NCBI GenBank assembly: GCA_018364155.1
Contig: JAGZMM010000003.1
Span: forward strand, 124,001-188,000
Direction of reading: 5' to 3'
Source: Clostridiales bacterium
GTDB taxonomy: Bacteria; Bacillota; Clostridia; Oscillospirales; Acutalibacteraceae
Length of the DNA stretch: 64,000 nucleotides
Within the stretch, counting starts at the first letter, position 1, and every line of letters starts with the position of its first letter. This document shows, one piece after another, positions 34,478 to 42,810 of this stretch. The translations under genes and the position numbers were made by a program. The notes under the pieces were generated by a model that ran no database searches, was not told where the DNA came from, and was given only the letters and a program-made list of their open reading frames with translations.

Positions 34478-35770
34478 TTATTCAGCCGGCTTCTCCTTTC
34501 TTGGCTGATGAAACCGCTTTTCCATCAGCCGCACCGCTTCCTCGGGCTTTGCGGGGAACCGGCTGGGTTCTCCCTTCTCCGTCACGCAGATGCGCTCCCC
34601 GTCCCACGCGGCCTGCCAAATCCACCGCAGCCCCTTTTGTTCACACAGCCATCCGGCCGCGTTTTCCACCGTCGCCTGTGCGTGCAGCACGGTGAGAAAA
34701 CAAAGGCCTTCATGGGCCGGATCGGGGCGCACAAAAACACGGATCTTTTGTGCAACCTCTGTCTCCTGAAGCCGCCTGCGCAGCCGGGCTGTGTTTTCCC
34801 TGGTGTCCAAGGTCACAATGCATAAGGGCGGCGCGTTTTTCGGCGGGGACCCATATACGCTGCTTTGATGCGCAAGCGTGCGCTGGGAATGATAAAAGGC
34901 CTCTTCCTCGGCGGCAGTAAAATCCCCATGAAAAATGTGCAGCACCTCATGAATCACCGTGTAAACAAAGGGGGTCCGCCCATGCTCGTCAAGAACCGAG
35001 AGGACCTTTTCAGCCGCATCCCGGTCGAGAGGGGTCAGATGTGCATAGGTTTTCGTTTTCCCATCGTACAGTGCCGCACCGGACAGGACGATGACCGGCA
35101 GCGTCAGCTCCAGCCCTGCGCTTGCTTCCAAAAGAGAAGCGGGCGTACGGGAGGTGGACAGGGTAACGGCTGCTCCCCGCCCCAGCAGCTGGTTGAGCTT
35201 TACTTTGCAGTAAGAGGGCAGCGCCCCGTCTTTTGACAAGGCCGCATCTTCCGCCATCAGCAGCACCTCTTTGTCCCGCCGCCTAGGCAGGTGAAAGGCG
35301 TTTACCCCCAATGACACGGCGATGCCGATGAGGGTGTCCACCATACGGTCCACTGCAAACAGGTACGGGTTCACGTCCGCCCCATGGGAAACGGTGATGC
35401 TCATAAAGACCACGCAGGTGATGTAGGAAGCGGTGGATTTTTTGACAAGCAGCGTCACGTAAATAAGCGGAATGATGACCAGGGAGATCACCGCATACTG
35501 CAAAACCGGCAGGTCACGCGGCAGACAGCTTTGCTCAAAAAGCAGCACTACCATGCCGAATACGCCGCCGATCAAGGTACCCACCGTCCGGTTGAGGGCC
35601 ACCTTAATGCTGTTTGACACATACGGCTGCATACACAGCACCGCTGCGATGGCCGAATAAAAGGGCATTCCCTGCCCACGCAGCAGGTACACCCCGAAGC
35701 ACAAAAAGACCGCCACCGCCGACTTGATGATCCGCATACCGATGGGCGGCAGCCTTCGTTTTTTCCTCAT
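34478..35770 (-). CDS. FUSC-like membrane protein fused to a degenerate HAD (Cof-type) domain
   Basis: The protein has 430 residues. Residues 1-165 hold about five membrane segments with the aromatic-acid-exporter/FUSC pattern (SIKVALNRTVGTLIGGVFG, YITCVVFMSITVSHG, RMVDTLIGIAVSLGVN). From about 165 on it resembles a HAD-IIB domain: AAVTLSTSRTPASLL (motif II region), LPVIVLSGAALYDGKT, HGRTPFVYT and a C2-type cap. Motif I, normally DxDGT, reads AEDAALSKDG, so the nucleophile Asp is replaced by Ala. No GDxxND motif IV is seen. A catalytically dead, ligand-sensing HAD is inferred. It overlaps the DUF2726 gene by 4 nt. Confidence 0.78.
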   Translation of the reverse strand: MRKKRRLPPIGMRIIKSAVAVFLCFGVYLLRGQGMPFYSAIAAVLCMQPYVSNSIKVALNRTVGTLIGGVFGMVVLLFEQSCLPRDLPVLQYAVISLVIIPLIYVTLLVKKSTASYITCVVFMSITVSHGADVNPYLFAVDRMVDTLIGIAVSLGVNAFHLPRRRDKEVLLMAEDAALSKDGALPSYCKVKLNQLLGRGAAVTLSTSRTPASLLEASAGLELTLPVIVLSGAALYDGKTKTYAHLTPLDRDAAEKVLSVLDEHGRTPFVYTVIHEVLHIFHGDFTAAEEEAFYHSQRTLAHQSSVYGSPPKNAPPLCIVTLDTRENTARLRRRLQETEVAQKIRVFVRPDPAHEGLCFLTVLHAQATVENAAGWLCEQKGLRWIWQAAWDGERICVTEKGEPSRFPAKPEEAVRLMEKRFHQPRKEKPAE

Positions 35771-36366
35771 TCGCCGTCCTCCTCTTCCTCATCCTCAAAC
35801 AGAAAGCCCAGAGCATCTTCAAAGTACGCATACGTGTATTCCTTCTCAATGGACGCATGCCACAAAGAAAGTCCCGCATTGTCATACACCCGATCCACCA
35901 GCTTATCCCGCTCCCGGCGCTCGGCCCGCTGATGGGTGCTGTCGTCCAGCTCCACGCCGCACAAGGGAAGGAATGTCTTGCGGTCGCAAAGAAGGAAATC
36001 CACATGCTTGCGGTTGATGCGGTTAAAGTAGCTCAACGTCTCCTGGCCGGCCGACCGGCTCACCTTGAACACGTCCCGCAAATTCACCTTCGCAAACAGG
36101 GCAAGCCTTCCGTCGATGTAGGTTTGAAGCGCCAGGAAGAACCGCCGCTCGGCCGGGGTGAGGAAATCCCGGTTCACTTCGTAAGGCAATGTGCGAAGCC
36201 CGAGCTCATAGGCTTCCTCCTCTTCCTGCCTTCTTTCCCGCCGGCGGCGGAAAATCGGAGGCAGGGAAACCAGCAAAATCACCGCCAGCACCCCCAGCAG
36301 CAGAAAAAAGAAGAGGATCGGCAGTGCGCTGCTCAGGGTGTCCCACCAGTGTTCCAAGGTCTGCAT
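35767..36366 (-). CDS. Membrane-anchored DUF2726 protein
   Basis: The 199-residue protein has one N-terminal membrane segment (about residues 13-37), followed by RRRRERRQEEEE and a DUF2726 domain (LTPAERRFFLALQTYIDG, LFAKVNLRDVF, RKHVDFLLCDRKTFLPLCGVELDDSTH). This domain has a restriction-endonuclease-like fold (D...E-L-D pattern: HVDFLL then VELDD). Its role is unknown. The C-terminus is very acidic. GGAGG is 11 nt before the ATG. It is the first gene of a two-gene unit with the FUSC-HAD fusion. Confidence 0.85.
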   Translation of the reverse strand: MQTLEHWWDTLSSALPILFFFLLLGVLAVILLVSLPPIFRRRRERRQEEEEAYELGLRTLPYEVNRDFLTPAERRFFLALQTYIDGRLALFAKVNLRDVFKVSRSAGQETLSYFNRINRKHVDFLLCDRKTFLPLCGVELDDSTHQRAERRERDKLVDRVYDNAGLSLWHASIEKEYTYAYFEDALGFLFEDEEEEDGE

Positions 36367-36743
36367 GAATCCGTTTTCCTCCGTTTCAATGGGATGCCGG
36401 CTTCTTAGGGACGTAAAGCGCCGGCCCTTCACCCACTCCTGGGCAATCGCCCCATCCGCCTCATTCGGCCTTATGCTGGCTGGTCTTACCGGGCGTTTCT
36501 GTCAGCCTTTCGCGCCATCTCTGCCCATCCCCGCACCAAGCCGCCCCTGCGCGCAGTCCCCGCTCTTTCCCAGTCACAGGCACCCATGCAAACCAGGGCC
36601 TTACGCCAGCACGTTTCGCCGAAAACGCGGTACCAAGAATGATCCCAGGGCTTGGAAAGAGGTGGTGCGCTTTTCCGCTTGCTCGGCCTTTCTTTCTCAG
36701 GCACTTAGAAAAATCCAGGTAAGAACGTGTTCTTACCTGGATG
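36367..36743. other. Intergenic region without a gene, with terminator at its right end
   Basis: The left 340 nt hold the upstream region of the DUF2726 gene. I see no coding or RNA feature there. The right end holds the terminator listed next. Confidence 0.5.
36708..36740 (-). terminator. Terminator of the sensory-hydrogenase operon
   Basis: Perfect 12-nt arms CCAGGTAAGAAC and its complement (36715-36726 and 36729-36740) are followed in the minus direction by ATTTTTC. It lies just after the PHP gene. Confidence 0.88.
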
Positions 36744-37466
36744 CTATCCCTGAGGCTTTTGATTGATTATAGCAATGATTTCTCCCGCCGTCAATCGAGG
36801 AACCGGCAAAACCGGTTTGGCCTCCGGCATCTGTTCGAGATAATGGGCGTCTGAATCAAACAAGATGCGCATATCCTCCAGAATGGGATGAGCCTTCAAG
36901 AGGGCGGGCGCGTCTCCCCCGGCGCTCACCTCTGCCGCCGTAAACTGAGCCTCCGGCGGAATTTCCCCCAAGGAAGCCAGAATACTGAAGCTTTGCCTGT
37001 CAATGTGAGCCGGGAAGCAGGCGCCCCCCAGGCCCCGCACAAGCTGCACCGCCTCGAGAATGGAGTACCGGCAGGAATTGACCAAGAGGATTTCTTCCTC
37101 CCCCACCTGCTCGTCGTTTTCATTGAGAATCCGCTGAGGGCCGAACACCTCCGGACGGTTTCGAATAGGCGGCATCGCCTCATGCACCATCTTTGACAGC
37201 CGGAGAGCCCGTTCCAGGTCGGGCAGCAGGCAAACCAGATGCACGTCCTCCGCCGTTTGCAGCTCCATTCCCGGGATGACCAGAACTCCCGCCTGCTCGC
37301 CCACCCTCATGGCAGCCCCGCAGTTTAAGCAGGAATTGTGGTCAGTCAGGGCGATCACATCGTATCCCTGCAAAGCCGCCATATTCACCAGGTTGTTTGG
37401 CGTCATGTCTTCGTCACCGCAGGGGGATAGAACCGAGTGAATGTGAAAATCGTATTTCGCGTTCAT
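36744..37466 (-). CDS. PHP domain phosphoesterase-like protein
   Basis: The 240-residue PHP domain has DFHIHSVLSPCGD (first His pair), ALTDHNSCLNC (Asp-His), GMELQTAEDVHLVCL (Glu and His), FPAHID and a C-terminal DSDAHYL. These are the metal ligands of the trinuclear PHP site and appear intact. It is the last of five overlapping genes with DRTGG proteins, an RsbW-like ATPase and a hydrogenase-like protein. The start overlaps the preceding stop by 4 nt. A nucleotide- or phosphate-ester-hydrolysing role in the signalling output is inferred. Confidence 0.9.
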   Translation of the reverse strand: MNAKYDFHIHSVLSPCGDEDMTPNNLVNMAALQGYDVIALTDHNSCLNCGAAMRVGEQAGVLVIPGMELQTAEDVHLVCLLPDLERALRLSKMVHEAMPPIRNRPEVFGPQRILNENDEQVGEEEILLVNSCRYSILEAVQLVRGLGGACFPAHIDRQSFSILASLGEIPPEAQFTAAEVSAGGDAPALLKAHPILEDMRILFDSDAHYLEQMPEAKPVLPVPRLTAGEIIAIINQKPQG

Positions 37467-37795
37467 GAAAGCAGCTTTCCAATGGCTACCGCCAGGTCAT
37501 AGGTAGACCGGTCGCTTTGCAGCACCGCCACCCCTTCTTCCTCCGCCTTTTGCCGGGCGTCCTCGTCCAGAACGGCGTTTTCCGACAGCAGGATGCACGA
37601 CACGTCGGCCAGCACCGCCACCGCGATGGCGTTTAAGTTCCCCATCACGGTGATCCACACGTCGTCCTCCTTGGCCCGGCCCATTACCCAGCTGAGCAGG
37701 TCCCCGCAGTAACCTCCCGCCACCAGGCGCTCCATGCTTTGCCTCCCTGCCAGCACCTTCAGATTCAAAACCGTTGTCATCTGCGCCACCGTCAT
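37463..37795 (-). CDS. DRTGG-domain protein (second copy)
   Basis: The 110-residue protein is a single DRTGG-like domain: VAGGYCGDLLSWVMGRAKEDD, VWITVMGNLNAIAVAVLADV and ILLSENAVLDEDARQKAEEEG. In other proteins this domain accompanies CBS or kinase modules and binds ligands. It overlaps both the hydrogenase-like gene and the PHP gene by 4 nt. It is a paralogue of the first gene of the cluster (39571-39927), and the two may form a heteromer. Confidence 0.88.
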   Translation of the reverse strand: MTVAQMTTVLNLKVLAGRQSMERLVAGGYCGDLLSWVMGRAKEDDVWITVMGNLNAIAVAVLADVSCILLSENAVLDEDARQKAEEEGVAVLQSDRSTYDLAVAIGKLLS

Positions 37796-39114
37796 GGCTC
37801 GTTCTCCTCTCCGTCCGGTTCCCGATTTTTGGGCAAATAGCCCTCCATTTCAATGAGCTGGTCGGCGATGCGCTGAATTTTTTCCCGCATTTTGAAAATG
37901 CAGTCGCTCTCCTTCGCCTCTCCCAGCACAATGTCCTCCGCCAGCGCCCGGCAGGAGGGCGCCCCGCAGGAGCCGCAGTCAAGCCCCGGCAGCCGGTCGG
38001 TAATCTCCTCCACCATGCTCATGCGCTTCATGGCTTCCTCAATGTTGTCCGCCAGGTTGAGAACCGGCGCAAACTCCAGCTCACCGGTCCATTTCATCTC
38101 CTCCGGCACCTGTTTCCCCGGCAGATGGTTGCAGGACACCGGCAGATATTTGCGCAACCGCTGGATGCGCGCCTGGGCCACATAAGGGTTCTCCACCGTG
38201 AACACGCCGCCCACGCAGCCGCCCGGGCAGGCATTTAGTTCGATGAAATCCAGCTCGCTTAAGCGTTCGTCCTCCAGGTCCTCAAGCACCTTGATGACGT
38301 TTTCAATGCCGTCGGCAGCCAGATGCTTTTCGTTTAACAGGGCCGCCGCCTCGCCGCCGATGCCAGCCCAGCTGACCCCGATGATGCCGGAGTTGGAAAT
38401 GGCCTCCGGCTCCTCCACCTTATTCATACAGCCCACCAGCTGCGGATAAATCTCGCTGATGGCGATAGCCCCATCCACCGACGACGTCTCAATGCCGATG
38501 GGCACCTTGATGTCGGTCACCTTGGCCGCGCAGGGGGTGATGAAAAAAATCCCGATGTCTTCCGAAGGAAGGCCAGTTTTCTCCATGGCTTCCTTGCGGG
38601 CTAAGCGCGCCGCCGTCTCCATGGGTGCCCGCAGCGGCAGCACATGGGCGCACAAATCCGGGAACCGCACCCGAATCAGGCGCACGATGGCAGGACACGC
38701 CGAACTGATGACCGGTTTTAGAAGCGTCCCCTGTGCCATCAGCCGGCGGGTGGCGTCGGACACCATTTCCGCCCCTCTGGACACCTCGAACACCTCGTCA
38801 AAGCCCACCCGCTTGAGCCCGGTGAGCACAATGTCAATGATGTCCAGATTGTTAAACTGCCCGTATAGCGCCGGGGCGGGCAGGGCGATTTTATACTTGT
38901 ATGCTTTGATGATGTCCATGGGGTCGGACTTTGCCTTTTTCGCATGGTAAGGACACACCCGGATGCACACCGAGCAGTCAATGCACCGTTCGGGGGTGAT
39001 GACCGCCTTGCCGTTTCGCACCCGGATGGCTTCGGTGGGACATCGCTTGATGCAGTTGGTACAGCCCTTGCATTTCTCTTTATCCAATGTCACCGAATGA
39101 AAAAATCGATCCAT
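37792..39114 (-). CDS. Sensory-type [FeFe] hydrogenase-like protein
   Basis: The 440-residue protein begins with two 4Fe-4S ferredoxin motifs (CKGCTNCIKRCP, CIDCSVCIRVCP). An H-domain follows in which the four H-cluster Cys are kept: VISSACPAIVRL (L1), ITPCAAKVTD (L2) and ELNACPGGCVGG (L3). In L1 the proton-relay Cys of catalytic enzymes (TSCCP) is Ala, the substitution known for HydS-type sensory hydrogenases. A C-terminal CGSCGAPSCRALAEDI plus later Cys adds another Fe-S motif. ATG 39114 has GAGGTG upstream. It probably senses H2 or redox state rather than turning over H2 rapidly. Confidence 0.88.
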   Translation of the reverse strand: MDRFFHSVTLDKEKCKGCTNCIKRCPTEAIRVRNGKAVITPERCIDCSVCIRVCPYHAKKAKSDPMDIIKAYKYKIALPAPALYGQFNNLDIIDIVLTGLKRVGFDEVFEVSRGAEMVSDATRRLMAQGTLLKPVISSACPAIVRLIRVRFPDLCAHVLPLRAPMETAARLARKEAMEKTGLPSEDIGIFFITPCAAKVTDIKVPIGIETSSVDGAIAISEIYPQLVGCMNKVEEPEAISNSGIIGVSWAGIGGEAAALLNEKHLAADGIENVIKVLEDLEDERLSELDFIELNACPGGCVGGVFTVENPYVAQARIQRLRKYLPVSCNHLPGKQVPEEMKWTGELEFAPVLNLADNIEEAMKRMSMVEEITDRLPGLDCGSCGAPSCRALAEDIVLGEAKESDCIFKMREKIQRIADQLIEMEGYLPKNREPDGEENEP

Positions 39115-39148
39115 CGGAATCACCTCGTTTCTCTGGAAAAGGCCTTGC

Positions 39149-39574
39149 TTACTGGACGAGGATCACCATAAACACCTTCGTCCCTTTGCCGATTTCGGTT
39201 TCAATGCGCATTTCGTCGGTGTATTTCTTGATATTGGGCAGACCCATGCCCGCGCCGAACCCCAAAGAACGCACATGGTCGGGAGCGGTGGACCACCCTT
39301 CCTTCATAGCAAGCTCCACGTCCGGGATGCCCGGTCCATGGTCGGTGAGCACAATGCTGATTTTATCCGGCACGATTTCCACGTCCGCTTCTCCGCCGCC
39401 CGCGTGGATCACCATGTTGATCTCCCCTTCGTACATGGCGATGGCCACCCGCCGGATGGCAGACGGATTAAAACCCATTTGCTTTAGTTTGCGCTTGACT
39501 GCGCCGGACGCCTCTCCCGCACGGGTAAAGTCGTCCCCCGGAACGTCGTAATGCAGGTGTAACGCTTGGCTCAT
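39149..39574 (-). CDS. RsbW-like anti-sigma-type ATP-binding protein
   Basis: The 141-residue protein is a GHKL ATPase of the serine/threonine-kinase type: an N-box with IAMYEGEINMVIHAGG, DHGPGIPDVELAMKEG (G1), FGAGMGLPNIKKYTDEM (G2) and GKGTKVFMVI. It has no sensor or HisKA domain. It lies between a DRTGG gene (4-nt overlap) and the hydrogenase-like gene. It probably phosphorylates or sequesters a partner protein as the output of the sensory module. No anti-anti-sigma gene is in the window. Confidence 0.9.
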   Translation of the reverse strand: MSQALHLHYDVPGDDFTRAGEASGAVKRKLKQMGFNPSAIRRVAIAMYEGEINMVIHAGGGEADVEIVPDKISIVLTDHGPGIPDVELAMKEGWSTAPDHVRSLGFGAGMGLPNIKKYTDEMRIETEIGKGTKVFMVILVQ

Positions 39575-39927
39575 TCCTTTTCGCAGCCTCCCCTCAGCCC
39601 CCTCTGGTAGAGGCGGCCGCAGGCGGTGAACATGCGAAACCGCGTTTTGAGCAGCACGATGTCCCGCTCCTTGGCAAGCTCGATGATGGAATCGTCCGGC
39701 ACTTTGCCGCGTACAAATACAATACAGTGCATCTCCATCATGTCCGCCGTGCGCACCACCTGGGGGTTGACCAGCCCCGTCAGCAGCACCGACTGGTCCT
39801 TGACAAAGGCCAGCACATCGCTCATCATATCGCTGCCGCAGGCAGTATGCACCTCGGCGTCAAGCCCCGTTTCGCTGGCCCAAATAATGTCGGCCTCCAG
39901 GATTTCCATAATATCGCGAACATTCAT
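39571..39927 (-). CDS. DRTGG-domain protein (first copy), first gene of hydrogenase cluster
   Basis: The protein has 118 residues: MNVRDIMEILEADII, then a DRTGG-like fold with ACGSDMMSDVLAFVKDQSVLL and VVRTADMMEMHCIVFVRGKVPDD. It ends in a basic, Cys-containing tail (FTACGRLYQRGLRGGCEKE). ATG 39927 has GGAGG 7 nt upstream; the open frame upstream is unrelated. A consensus promoter lies about 115 nt before it. The gene begins the five-gene signalling cluster. Confidence 0.87.
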   Translation of the reverse strand: MNVRDIMEILEADIIWASETGLDAEVHTACGSDMMSDVLAFVKDQSVLLTGLVNPQVVRTADMMEMHCIVFVRGKVPDDSIIELAKERDIVLLKTRFRMFTACGRLYQRGLRGGCEKE

Positions 39928-40041
39928 ACAGCTTCCTCCCATTTCAGTTGCCTTGGACAAAATCGGTCGCCGGGCTCTCGTGCCGACTGGTGGCAGCAGG
40001 CCGCACAAATATTGCCAGCCTGCTTCCATATAAGTATATTT

Positions 40042-40070
40042 ATTATAGCATTCCTTCCAGCCTTATGCAA
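40042..40070 (-). promoter_or_regulatory. SigA-type promoter of the sensory-hydrogenase operon
   Basis: On the minus strand, TTGCAT (40070-40065), 17 nt and a perfect TATAAT (40047-40042). It is divergent from the serC promoter. Confidence 0.75.
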
Positions 40071-40182
40071 ACCCCATCGCCGCCTTTCATACAAATTTCC
40101 ATTTTATTTTGCAAAAATCATAGGCAAATCCTACATCTTTGTTATTTTTATGACAATAGGGCCAAAAACATTGGAAAATGGA

Positions 40183-40211
40183 TTGACGAAAGATGCCGAA
40201 ACCGATAAAAT
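40183..40211 (+). promoter_or_regulatory. SigA-type promoter of serC-serA
   Basis: TTGACG (40183-40188), 17 nt and TAAAAT (40206-40211) lie 97 nt before the serC start. Confidence 0.75.
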
Positions 40212-40307
40212 GATAAGTAATATCGTTTCGCGCCCGCGACGCCTTTCCTGCGGTATTTTTGGAAACCATCCGAAGACGCGGAACACATCAGTATGGAGGT
40301 AATCACC

Positions 40308-41393
40308 ATGAGCAGAGTGTACAATTTTTCGGCAGGGCCTTCCATTCTTCCCGAGAAGGTTCTTGAAACCGCCGCCAGTGAAATGCTCGATTATCAGGGG
40401 TCCGGTCAGTCGGTGATGGAAATGTCCCACCGCTCCAAGGTTTACGACAACATTATTAAGACCGCTGAGGCGGATCTGCGTGAAATCATGCAGATTCCGG
40501 ACAATTATAAGGTGCTGTTTTTGCAGGGCGGCGCTTCCTCCCAGTTCGCCATGGTACCGCTGAACCTGATGAACGGTTCGGGCAAGGCCGATTACGTCAT
40601 CACCGGCCAGTGGGCCAAGAAGGCGGCGGCGGAGGCCGGCCGTTACGGCAAGGTAAATGTGGTCGCGTCCTCGGCCGACAAGACCTTTTCCTATATTCCG
40701 AAGCTCGACCCCTCTACCTTCGATAAAGAGGCAGACTATTTCCACATCTGCATGAATAACACCATTTACGGCACCAAGTACCAAACGCTGCCGGAAACCG
40801 GCGACGTGCCGCTGGTGGCGGACATGTCCTCGTGCATTTTGTCTGAACCCGTGGACGTGAGCAAGTTCGGCGTCATTTACGCAGGCGCTCAGAAAAACTG
40901 TGGTCCGGCCGGCCTTACCATCGTCATCATCCGGGAGGACCTGATTGGGCACGCCAGAGATATTACGCCCACCATGTTCAACTACCAGACCCATGCGGAC
41001 AACGGTTCCATGTTCAACACCCCGCCCTGCTATGCCATCTACGTGTTCGGCCTGGTGCTCAAATGGCTGCGCGACGACGTGGGCGGCTTAGAAAAGATGG
41101 CCCAAATCAATCGGAACAAAGCGAAGCTTCTCTACGACTTCCTGGATTCCTCCAAGCTCTTCAAGGGCACCGTGGTCAAGGAAGACCGTTCTTTGATGAA
41201 CGTTCCCTTTGTCACCGGCAATGAGGAACTGGACGCAAAATTCGTCAAGGAAGCGGCTGCCGCCGGGTTTGTAAACCTCAAGGGCCACCGCTCGGTCGGC
41301 GGGATGCGCGCTTCCATCTATAACGCCATGCCCACCGAGGGCGTGGAAAAGCTGGTCGCCTTTATGAAGGAATTTGAAGCGGCCAACGCCTAA
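40308..41393 (+). CDS. serC: Phosphoserine aminotransferase
   Basis: The 361-residue class V aminotransferase starts SRVYNFSAGPSILPEKVLE, the usual SerC N-terminus. It contains LFLQGGASSQFAMVPLNL, the PLP Lys in YAGAQKNCGPAGLTIVII, and RSVGGMRASIYNAM near the C-terminus. It converts 3-phosphohydroxypyruvate to phosphoserine. GGAGG lies 8 nt before ATG 40308. serA follows 44 nt later in the same transcript. Confidence 0.97.
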   Translation: MSRVYNFSAGPSILPEKVLETAASEMLDYQGSGQSVMEMSHRSKVYDNIIKTAEADLREIMQIPDNYKVLFLQGGASSQFAMVPLNLMNGSGKADYVITGQWAKKAAAEAGRYGKVNVVASSADKTFSYIPKLDPSTFDKEADYFHICMNNTIYGTKYQTLPETGDVPLVADMSSCILSEPVDVSKFGVIYAGAQKNCGPAGLTIVIIREDLIGHARDITPTMFNYQTHADNGSMFNTPPCYAIYVFGLVLKWLRDDVGGLEKMAQINRNKAKLLYDFLDSSKLFKGTVVKEDRSLMNVPFVTGNEELDAKFVKEAAAAGFVNLKGHRSVGGMRASIYNAMPTEGVEKLVAFMKEFEAANA

Positions 41394-41437
41394 TGCACAT
41401 GGCTTTCAAATAATAAGCGAAAGAGATGACGCGAATT

Positions 41438-42601
41438 ATGTATCAAATCAAAACCCTCAATAAAATCGCACCCGCGGGCCTCAATGTCCTAGGGACCGAC
41501 TATCACGTTGCTGACACGGTGGAAAACCCGGATGCCATTCTGGTCCGCTCTGCTTCCATGCACGACATGGAGCTGCCCGCCAGCTTAAAAGCCATCGCCC
41601 GCGCGGGCGCCGGCGTCAACAACATTCCGGTGGACAAATGTGCCGAAGCGGGCATCGTAGTATTCAACACCCCCGGCGCCAATGCCAATGCTGTCAAGGA
41701 ACTGGTCATCGCCGGTATGCTCATTTCCTCCCGCCGGGTGATTCCCGCCATCGAGTGGGCCAAAACCCTGTCCGGCAAAGGCGACGAAGTCGGCAAGCTG
41801 GTGGAGAAGGGCAAGAGCGCCTTTGTGGGCCCGGAAATCTCCCATAAGCGGCTGGGCGTCATCGGCCTGGGTGCCATCGGCGTGCTGGTGGCAAACGCCG
41901 CGGTTTCCCTGGGGATGGAAGTTTACGGCTACGATCCCTACCTGTCGGTAGACGCCGCCTGGGGTCTTTCCAGCGAAATCATCCACGCCAAGAGCCTGAG
42001 CGAAATCTATCAAAACTGCGATTATATCACCCTGCATGTTCCGCTGACGCCTGACACGAAAAACTGCATCAATGCCGAAGCCATCGCTTCCATGAAGCAG
42101 GATGTCCGCATTCTGAACTTCGCCCGCGGCGGTCTGGTGGACGAGGATGCGGTTGTGGCGGCGCTGGAGGAAAAGAAGGTGGCCGCGTACGTGACCGACT
42201 TCCCCAGTGACAAGGTCATCGGCAAAGAAGGAGTCATCGCCATCCCCCACTTAGGCGCGTCCACTCCCGAGTCGGAAGAAAACTGCGCTTATATGGCGGC
42301 CCGCCAGGTGAAGGACTTCCTGGAAAACGGCAACATTAAGAATTCGGTCAACTTCCCCAACGTAGATATGCCCCGCACGCCCGGCTGCTGCCGCATCTGC
42401 ATCATTCATCGCAACCTGCCTAAGGTGCTCAGTCCCATGACCGACGCCATCTCTCAAGCAGGCTTCAACATTGAAAATATGCACAGCAAGTCCAAGAAGG
42501 ACTATGCCTACACCATTCTGGACGTTTCGGCGGACGTTTGCGACAAGGCTATCGAAAACATCCGTTCCATTGATGCGGTTATCCGCCTGTGGGTCATCTA
42601 A
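41438..42601 (+). CDS. serA: D-3-phosphoglycerate dehydrogenase
   Basis: The 387-residue D-2-hydroxyacid dehydrogenase contains RAGAGVNNIPVDKCAEAGI, the NAD-binding GVIGLGAIGVLVANAAVSLGM (cited in part), the Arg in NFARGGLVDEDAV, and IAIPHLGASTPESEENCAY with the catalytic His. The last 70 residues form an ACT domain (ICIIHRNLPKVLSPMTDAIS), the serine-feedback site in many SerA proteins. Met 41438 (MYQIKTLN) fits homologues; Met 41426 is also in frame. With serC it makes phosphoserine. A strong terminator follows. Confidence 0.95.
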   Translation: MYQIKTLNKIAPAGLNVLGTDYHVADTVENPDAILVRSASMHDMELPASLKAIARAGAGVNNIPVDKCAEAGIVVFNTPGANANAVKELVIAGMLISSRRVIPAIEWAKTLSGKGDEVGKLVEKGKSAFVGPEISHKRLGVIGLGAIGVLVANAAVSLGMEVYGYDPYLSVDAAWGLSSEIIHAKSLSEIYQNCDYITLHVPLTPDTKNCINAEAIASMKQDVRILNFARGGLVDEDAVVAALEEKKVAAYVTDFPSDKVIGKEGVIAIPHLGASTPESEENCAYMAARQVKDFLENGNIKNSVNFPNVDMPRTPGCCRICIIHRNLPKVLSPMTDAISQAGFNIENMHSKSKKDYAYTILDVSADVCDKAIENIRSIDAVIRLWVI

Positions 42602-42615
42602 GGTTTCGATTGTTC

Positions 42616-42654
42616 AAAATGAGCTCCGGCTTAACGCCGGAGCTCATTTTTTTC
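42616..42654 (+). terminator. Terminator of serC-serA
   Basis: Fifteen-nt perfect arms (42616-42630 and 42636-42650) around TTAAC are followed by a run of T. Confidence 0.95.
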
Positions 42655-42810
42655 GAGTATAAGTATCCGAGCAAAACTGGGCAAGCAAAATCACTTCTCC
42701 TTTGCTTTCATAGGCCGCACTTGCGGCAAGCCCATGTCCTACTTATTTATGCAGCTACGCTTGAGGTCTCATTGTTTTCGATTTCCCTGCCAGAGAAAGG
42801 AAGGTCCGCG

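Noticed and set aside
34478..35770. Two separate genes (FUSC and HAD) joined by a frameshift
   Set aside because: The frame is continuous without an internal ribosome site or start at the domain border, so a true fusion is the simpler reading.
41394..41437. Separate serA promoter or T-box between serC and serA
   Set aside because: The gap is only 44 nt and holds no T-box features; serA is read from the serC promoter.
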